Source: Anaerolineae bacterium
GTDB lineage: Bacteria; Chloroflexota; Anaerolineae; JAFGEY01
Direction of reading: 5' to 3'
Assembly: GCA_016929205.1 (NCBI GenBank)
Contig: JAFGJF010000608.1
Coordinates: 1 to 11,970, forward strand
DNA: 11,970 nt
Notes under the pieces: model-generated
What the model was told of the DNA's origin: nothing
Databases searched by the model: none
Seen by the model: only the letters and a program-made list of their open reading frames with translations
Made by a program: the position numbers and the translations under genes
Part shown: piece after piece, positions 7,380-11,970 of the stretch
How the letters are laid out: each line of letters starts with the position of its first letter
How positions within the stretch are numbered: the stretch's first letter is position 1

Positions 7380-8252
7380 GTGAATATTCCCTACTTTCCC
7401 GGCTGTACATTGAGCACCAAGGCGCAAGGTTTTGACGTGGCGGGACGCGCGTCAACCAAGGCTTTGGGTTTGGAATTGGTCGAACTCGAGCAGTGGAACT
7501 GCTGCGGCGCGACCTTTCCCCTGGCGACCGACAACGAACTGGCTCTGGTTGGTCCTACGCGCGTGCTGGTTGAGGCCCAGAGATATGGACAGTGCCTGGC
7601 AACCTTGTGCGCGATCTGTTACAATGTCCTGAAACGCACTGCCGTTTTCCTCCAGGCAAACGAGGAAAAACGCGAGCGGATCAACCTGTTCATCGAAGAG
7701 GAGTATCGGGGGCAGGTCCGGGTTCTACACCTGCTGGAACTGCTGCGAGACGACCTGGGGTTTGATACAATACAAGAGCGCGTTGTCAAGCGTCTGTCTG
7801 GTTTGAACGTCGCACCCTATTATGGCTGTTTGCTGTTGCGCCCCCAGGCTGAGATTGGATTGGACGATCCGGACGAGCCCACTATTCTTCACGATCTGCT
7901 GTCGAGCCTCGGCTGCGAGGTCGTGGATTTCCCGTACAAGACCGAGTGTTGCGGCTCCTATCTGACCGTGACCGCTGCCAACGCCGCACAAGAGCTCTCT
8001 TACACCATTCTCAACTCGGCTGCGATCGAGGGTGCCGGGATGGTGGTCACCACTTGCCCCTTGTGCCAGTTCAACCTCGACTACCGGCAAAAAGAGATGG
8101 GCCGGGCCCATGCTGGCTATTCTCCAGTTCCCGTGCTCTATTTCACCCAACTTTTGGGCATCGCCTTGGGACTGGACAGCACGGACTATGGATTTGACCG
8201 GCATTACGTCGATCCGCGTCCGCTTTTAAGACACAAAGGGCTCATCACCTAG
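7380..8252 (+). CDS. hdrB: HdrB-like protein with two CCG domains (heterodisulfide reductase subunit B family)
   Basis: 290 residues with two complete cysteine-rich CCG domains. The first is C9, C41-C42 and C77-x2-C80 (YFPGC, WNCCG, LCAIC). The second is C150, C190-C191 and C226-x2-C229 (YYGC, TECCG, TCPLC). In the HdrB of a methanogen these ligate two noncubane [4Fe-4S] clusters that split the disulfide, so all expected ligands are present and disulfide or thiol chemistry is plausible. Translation starts at a GTG (7380), with GAGGA at 7365-7369 overlapping the hdrC stop codon. No ATG fits before the first conserved motif. Position directly after hdrC is the classic order. The same CCG module forms the C-terminal half of methanogen TfrB, which matters given the Frd-like genes downstream. 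Confidence 0.93.
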   Translation: MNIPYFPGCTLSTKAQGFDVAGRASTKALGLELVELEQWNCCGATFPLATDNELALVGPTRVLVEAQRYGQCLATLCAICYNVLKRTAVFLQANEEKRERINLFIEEEYRGQVRVLHLLELLRDDLGFDTIQERVVKRLSGLNVAPYYGCLLLRPQAEIGLDDPDEPTILHDLLSSLGCEVVDFPYKTECCGSYLTVTAANAAQELSYTILNSAAIEGAGMVVTTCPLCQFNLDYRQKEMGRAHAGYSPVPVLYFTQLLGIALGLDSTDYGFDRHYVDPRPLLRHKGLIT

Positions 8253-8275
8253 GCACCCATTTGGGAGATATCGAG

Positions 8276-8953
8276 ATGACAGAACAGTCGATTCCAATCT
8301 ATATCATGGGAAAACAGTACCGGGTCCCCGAATCGCTGACGATTATGAAAGCGCTCGAGTATGCCGGCTACAAGCTGGTCCGGGGATGCGGCTGCCGGGG
8401 CGGCTTTTGCGGCGCCTGCGCGACCGTCTATCGTGTACAAGGTGATCCCAACCTGCATTACGCCCTGGCCTGCCAGGAGGTGGTGCAGCCGGGCATGTAC
8501 CTGGTCCAGATCCCCTTCTTTCCCGCCGAACGGGCATCCTACAAATTGCAAGACCTGTCGCCCACGCCGGCCGCGCTGTTCAAAACCTATCCCAAGTTGC
8601 TCAAGTGTTTGGGCTGCGGCGCGTGCACCAAGGTCTGCCCTCAGGAACTGGACGTCAAAAACTATATGGCCTTGGCGATGAAAGGGGATATCGCTGCTGT
8701 GGCTCGCGCCTCCTTTGACTGCATCAACTGTGGATTGTGCGCCGCCCGCTGTCCCACCGAGCAAGCCCAATACCGCATTGCCAATCTCTGCCAGCGGATT
8801 TATGGCAGTTACATCGCCCCTCGCTCGGCACACCTGGAACGGCGCGTGCGCGAGATCGAGGCCGGCGAGCACGACGAAGCGCTGCGGGCACTCAAAGGGC
8901 AGAGCGTACAGGAACTGCGCAAACGATACGCCGAACGCGAAATAGAGGAATGA
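8276..8953 (+). CDS. FrdB/SdhB/TfrB-like iron-sulfur subunit (2Fe-2S + two 4Fe-4S)
   Basis: 225-residue electron-transfer protein. Residues 1-80 form a ferredoxin-like 2Fe-2S domain with C40-x4-C45-x2-C48 (GCGCRGGFCGAC) and a distal C66 (ALACQE); an extra Cys38 lies beside them. Two ferredoxin-type motifs follow, C111-C114-C117-C121 (CLGCGACTKVCP) and C149-C152-C155-C159 (CINCGLCAARCP), then a charged helical tail from about 185. This is the layout of fumarate reductase/succinate dehydrogenase iron-sulfur subunits and of the N-terminal half of methanogen TfrB. It would link the flavoprotein encoded next (gap 8 nt) to the Hdr subunits. GGGAG at 8263-8267 is 8 nt before the ATG at 8276. An in-frame TTG at 8261 lies before this site and is rejected as start. 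There is no membrane segment. Confidence 0.88.
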   Translation: MTEQSIPIYIMGKQYRVPESLTIMKALEYAGYKLVRGCGCRGGFCGACATVYRVQGDPNLHYALACQEVVQPGMYLVQIPFFPAERASYKLQDLSPTPAALFKTYPKLLKCLGCGACTKVCPQELDVKNYMALAMKGDIAAVARASFDCINCGLCAARCPTEQAQYRIANLCQRIYGSYIAPRSAHLERRVREIEAGEHDEALRALKGQSVQELRKRYAEREIEE

Positions 8954-8961
8954 GGACAAGT

Positions 8962-10575
8962 ATGGTTTACCCGCCACAGATGTACGAGTCAATCAAACGC
9001 GTAGAAGCGACGCGGCCAGGGCGTTTGCAGGAAACTTTCCCTCCCATGGAGGCCGACGTCAAGCAGCGTCTGCTCGAACAGTTCCACCCCGACTATCGGT
9101 CCGACGGCTTTAGGGAGATCAGGGTTGGTTCCAACAAGGGGCAAAAGGCCATGAACGCACTGGCAGATACCCTGGAGGGGTGCTGCCACCTGACCTCGGA
9201 TGCCCTGGATCTGGAACAAATCGACCATGACACCGACGTGCTGATCATCGGCGGTGGCGGATCCGGGGCGGCGGCGGCCCTGTTGGCCCGGGAGAACGGC
9301 GCCAGGGTCCTGCTCGCCACCAAGCTTCGTTTCGGCGACGCTAACACGATGATGGCCCAGGGCGGCATCCAGGCCGCCGACAAGCCGCAGGATTCCCCGG
9401 CGATCCATTTTCTGGACGCCATTGGCGGCGGCGGGTTTACCAACGATCCTGACCTGGTGGAAGCGCTGACCCGAGACGCCCCGATCGCCATCCACTGGCT
9501 GGAAAAGCTGGGGGTGATGTTTGACAAAGAGCCCGACGGCAGCATGACCACCATTCACGGCGGCGGCACGTCCAGGAAACGGATGCACTCGGCAGGAGAC
9601 TATTCCGGGGCCTCGATCATGCGCGCCTTGCGCGATGAGGTGCTCTCTTGGCCCGAGGACATTACCGTGCTCGAATTTTCGCCGGCCCTCGAATTGATTA
9701 TGGACGACAAGGGACAGGCAGCCGGGGCCGTGTTGCAAAACCTGGAGACGCGGGAGCATCTGGTCGTCAGGGCTAAATGCACGATCATTGCGACCGGGGA
9801 CAGCGGGCGCCTGCACTATCAGGACTTTGCCACCACCAACCATTACGGAGCTACCGGCGACGGCCTGGTCCTGGCCTACCGGGTGGGTGCCAGACTGGTC
9901 GATCAGGACACCTACCAATACCACCCCACCGGCGCGGCCTACCCGGAACAGATCGTCGGCCAGTTGGTGACGGAAAAAGTGCGCGGCCTGGGGGCCCAGG
10001 TGGCCAACGTTGACGGCGAGCAGTTTGTCTATCCTCGCGAGACCCGCGATGCAGAGGCGGCGGCGATCATTCGGGAGTGTCTGGAGCGCGGCAAGGGTAT
10101 CAAGACGCCATCTGGCAGGCTGGGTGTGTGGCTCGACTCGCCGATGATCGAGATCATTGAGGGACCGGGCACGATCGAAAAGCGGCTTCCGGCCATGGTG
10201 CGCCAGTTCAAGCGCTTTGACATTGACATCACCCGGGAACCGATGCTCGTTTACCCGACGGCGCACTATCAAAACGGCGGCATCGCCATTAACCCCGATG
10301 GATCGGTCAAAGGCATCGCCAATCTCTATGCCATTGGGGCCGTCACCGGCGGCGTGCACGGCCGCAATCGCCTGATGGGCAACTCGCTGCTCGAAATCGG
10401 CGTTTTTGGCCGTCGTGCGGGCAAGGCTGCGGCATTGAGAGCTCAAGAGGTCGAACAGGGCAAGCTGACCCTGGCCCATGTCGACCGTTGGCGTCGCGAA
10501 CTCGAGCAAGCGGGCATCGAAACCGGTGTCGTATCCCCGATGCTTCTGCCCGACTATACGCGCCAGGTACGCTAG
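8962..10575 (+). CDS. FrdA/SdhA/TfrA-like flavoprotein (fumarate reductase/succinate dehydrogenase family)
   Basis: 537 residues. The FAD loop is DVLIIGGGGSGAAAA (92-106), preceded by an extension of about 90 residues that ordinary FrdA lacks. Residues matching the fumarate/succinate site are kept: H321-P-T323-G, T337-E338-K-V-R341-G, H435-Y, and R470 in HGRNRLMGNSLLE, so dicarboxylate chemistry is likely. The histidine that covalently holds FAD in FrdA/SdhA is replaced by Asn128 (GDANTMMAQGG), so FAD should be non-covalent, as in L-aspartate oxidase. The FAD-contacting Glu of the usual GE-x-x-GG-x-HG motif is Ala460. The C-terminus is short, like TfrA. GAGGA (8952-8956) lies 5 nt before the ATG at 8962; an ATG at 8950 touches its own possible Shine-Dalgarno sequence and is less likely. 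L-aspartate oxidase is an alternative but fits the context poorly. Confidence 0.88.
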   Translation: MVYPPQMYESIKRVEATRPGRLQETFPPMEADVKQRLLEQFHPDYRSDGFREIRVGSNKGQKAMNALADTLEGCCHLTSDALDLEQIDHDTDVLIIGGGGSGAAAALLARENGARVLLATKLRFGDANTMMAQGGIQAADKPQDSPAIHFLDAIGGGGFTNDPDLVEALTRDAPIAIHWLEKLGVMFDKEPDGSMTTIHGGGTSRKRMHSAGDYSGASIMRALRDEVLSWPEDITVLEFSPALELIMDDKGQAAGAVLQNLETREHLVVRAKCTIIATGDSGRLHYQDFATTNHYGATGDGLVLAYRVGARLVDQDTYQYHPTGAAYPEQIVGQLVTEKVRGLGAQVANVDGEQFVYPRETRDAEAAAIIRECLERGKGIKTPSGRLGVWLDSPMIEIIEGPGTIEKRLPAMVRQFKRFDIDITREPMLVYPTAHYQNGGIAINPDGSVKGIANLYAIGAVTGGVHGRNRLMGNSLLEIGVFGRRAGKAAALRAQEVEQGKLTLAHVDRWRRELEQAGIETGVVSPMLLPDYTRQVR

Positions 10576-10590
10576 GCCAGGCGGAAATCT

Positions 10591-11970
10591 ATGTCTTCGA
10601 TCGGCGTATTCATCTGCCACTGTGGCCTCAACATTGCCAGCACGATCGACGTGCAGCGTGTAGCGGAACGGCTGCGCGACACGCCCGGCGTGGTGCTGGC
10701 AGTTGACTATAAATACATGTGCTCCGATCCCGGCCAATCGCTCGTCCGGCAGGCGATCCAGGAGCACGACCTGGATGGGGTCGTGGTCGCCGCCTGCTCG
10801 CCCTCGATGCACGAGGCCACCTTTCGCAAAGCTGCTCAAGCCGCTGGATTGAACCCCTACCGCGTCGAGATCGCCAACATCCGCGAGCAGATCTCGTGGC
10901 CGCACCGCAACGAGCCGGAGGCGGCCACCGAAAAAGCGATCGAGATCGTCCGCGCCCTCGTGGCAAAGGTGAGTGGCGACGAATCGCTCACCCCGCTCAC
11001 GCTGCCCATCACCCGGCGGGCGCTGGTCGTCGGCGGAGGCATCGCCGGATTGACTGCTGCCCTGGACATCGCCGACGCCGGCTATCCCGTGCTGCTGGTC
11101 GAGCGATCCGAGCGCCTGGGCGGCAAGATGGCTCAGCTCTCCTCGCTCTACACCGGCCTCGACGACAGCGCGAGCCTGCTCCAGCAGCGCATTGATGCCG
11201 TGATCCAACACCCCCAGATCGAATGCCTCACCAGCACCGAGGTAACCTCTTTTGAAGGGTACGTGGGCAATTTTGAGGTTGAGACCTTTAGTGAAACCCT
11301 TAGGGCCTCTCAAGACCCTAAGGGTTTGCGTACCACATACAACGTCGGCGCGGTGATCTTGGCCACCGGCTCTGACCTCTATGCCAAGACAAACCTGCCT
11401 GAATACGGCGGCGGGCGCTATGCCGACGTGATCGACAGTCTGCAGTTCGAAGCCATGTTGAAATCGGGTGAAATCCGCCGCCCTTCCGATGGTTGCATCC
11501 CCAAGGAGGTGGTCTGGATCCAGTGCGCCGGTTCCCGTGCGCCCGAACGCCATCGACCTTATTGTTCCAAGATCTGCTGCATGGTCACCGCCAAGCAGGC
11601 CACCGCCTACCGCCGCGCGGTGCCCGACGGCCAGGCCTATGTTTTTTACATCGACATTCGTTCCCAGGGCCTCGGTTACGACGAGTTTGTGCAGCAGGCA
11701 ATGCAAGCATCGCAGGTGATGTATTTACGCGGCAAGGTGTCCAGGATCATCCAGCAAAATGGTCTGCTGGAGGTGTGGGGAGCTGACACGCTGGCCGGCA
11801 AGTCGTTACGCATACAAGCCGACCTGGTGGTATTGGCTATGGCGACTGTGCCCAGCACAGGCAGCGATCAGTTGGCCCGCCTGATGCGCGCCGCAACCGA
11901 CGAAAGTGGTTTCCTCGCTGAAGCTCACCCCAAGCTGCGCCCGGTGGAGAGCCTGACCGCGGGCGTGTAC
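10591..11970 (+). CDS. hdrA: HdrA-like FAD/iron-sulfur protein (partial, C-terminus outside window)
   Basis: The frame is open for 460 residues to the right edge. The N-terminal HdrA domain is clear: GVFICHCGLNI (5-15), C44, CSPSMHEATFR (69-79), GLNPYRVEIANIREQISW (86-103). The FAD loop is VVGGGIAGL (146-154). C312-x12-C325-x3-C329-C330 (QCAGSR...YCSKICC) matches the [4Fe-4S] site of HdrA, the bifurcating flavin subunit of Hdr complexes. Two HdrA features are missing: the LDCSxC motif reads LDDSAS (190-195), and the ferredoxin domain normally inserted after GYVGNF (223-228) is absent. Residues 235-246 there are encoded by a palindromic repeat. The C-terminal ferredoxin domain, if any, lies outside the window. 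It follows the flavoprotein gene by 15 nt, with only a weak AGGCGG upstream of the ATG. Confidence 0.92.
   Translation, partial: MSSIGVFICHCGLNIASTIDVQRVAERLRDTPGVVLAVDYKYMCSDPGQSLVRQAIQEHDLDGVVVAACSPSMHEATFRKAAQAAGLNPYRVEIANIREQISWPHRNEPEAATEKAIEIVRALVAKVSGDESLTPLTLPITRRALVVGGGIAGLTAALDIADAGYPVLLVERSERLGGKMAQLSSLYTGLDDSASLLQQRIDAVIQHPQIECLTSTEVTSFEGYVGNFEVETFSETLRASQDPKGLRTTYNVGAVILATGSDLYAKTNLPEYGGGRYADVIDSLQFEAMLKSGEIRRPSDGCIPKEVVWIQCAGSRAPERHRPYCSKICCMVTAKQATAYRRAVPDGQAYVFYIDIRSQGLGYDEFVQQAMQASQVMYLRGKVSRIIQQNGLLEVWGADTLAGKSLRIQADLVVLAMATVPSTGSDQLARLMRAATDESGFLAEAHPKLRPVESLTAGVY
11294..11327. repeat. 34-bp palindromic repeat inside hdrA
   Basis: AAACCCTTAGGG (11294-11305) and its exact reverse complement CCCTAAGGGTTT (11316-11327) are separated by 10 nt. 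Within these, TCT and AGA flank a CA centre, so leaving out CC (11306-11307) would give a perfect 15-bp inverted repeat. Each 12-bp arm also contains an odd palindrome, CCCT-T-AGGG. It is read in frame as ETLRASQDPKGL. The composition differs from the surrounding GC-rich codons. It is not followed by a T-run long enough for an intrinsic terminator. Confidence 0.9.

Noticed and set aside
8737..8961. An upstream in-frame ATG (8737) that would lengthen the FrdA-like protein by 75 residues
   Set aside because: It would overlap most of the 3' end of the FrdB-like gene, including its second 4Fe-4S motif. The added residues look like frame-shifted sequence, and a good ribosome-binding site lies at 8952-8956.
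11294..11327. The hdrA palindrome as an intrinsic terminator or attenuator
   Set aside because: Only three T follow the stem and then GCG, and the reading frame continues for at least 214 codons. A repeat-derived insertion explains it better.
8989..11706. A 905-codon open frame on the minus strand across frdA-like and hdrA-like genes
   Set aside because: It is antisense to two genes with intact family motifs and cofactor sites. Its translation has no recognisable domain and is rich in His, Arg, Gly and Val, as expected from the reverse complement of GC-biased codons.

Overview
The window is a moderately GC-rich bacterial chromosome segment with dense coding and short spacers. Four promoter-like sequences each have a 17-bp gap between -35 and -10 elements. 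There is no rRNA, tRNA, insertion sequence or CRISPR array. The mix of a carbohydrate-use locus with a heterodisulfide-reductase (Hdr)/fumarate-reductase (Frd) redox operon suggests a fermentative or otherwise anaerobic bacterium. A Chloroflexota (Anaerolineae-like) origin is my best guess from protein style, but no marker gene proves it.

Region 1 (1-4246). A serine beta-lactamase-like hydrolase is cut by the left edge on the minus strand. It is divergent from a plus-strand unit of two Gfo/Idh/MocA-family NAD(P)-dependent sugar oxidoreductases followed by a 12-TM-type MFS transporter. The divergent spacer (542-761) carries one promoter facing each way.

Region 2 (4247-6961). A GH2 beta-mannosidase-type glycosidase lies on the minus strand, convergent with the MFS gene. 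With the two oxidoreductases and the transporter it makes a plausible module for taking up, hydrolysing and oxidising a beta-linked (possibly manno-configured) glycoside. No regulator and no ABC or SusCD system is visible. A second divergent spacer (6737-6961) again has one good promoter facing each way.

Region 3 (6962-11970, open at the right edge). A tight five-gene plus-strand operon: hdrC-like (two 4Fe-4S motifs), hdrB-like (two intact CCG domains), an FrdB/SdhB-like protein (one 2Fe-2S and two 4Fe-4S motifs), an FrdA/SdhA-like flavoprotein, and an hdrA-like flavoprotein that runs off the window. Gaps are 8 to 23 nt. There is no membrane anchor gene between the Frd-like genes, so the predicted complex is soluble. 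Its logic resembles methanogen thiol:fumarate reductase (TfrAB) joined to a full HdrABC set, so fumarate/succinate chemistry may be coupled to a disulfide and to low-potential carriers, possibly by flavin-based bifurcation. This is the most interesting system in the window.

Within hdrA, a 34-bp near-perfect palindrome (11294-11327) sits in frame at the place where archaeal HdrA proteins carry an inserted ferredoxin domain, which this protein lacks. It looks like a small palindromic repeat tolerated as a protein linker.
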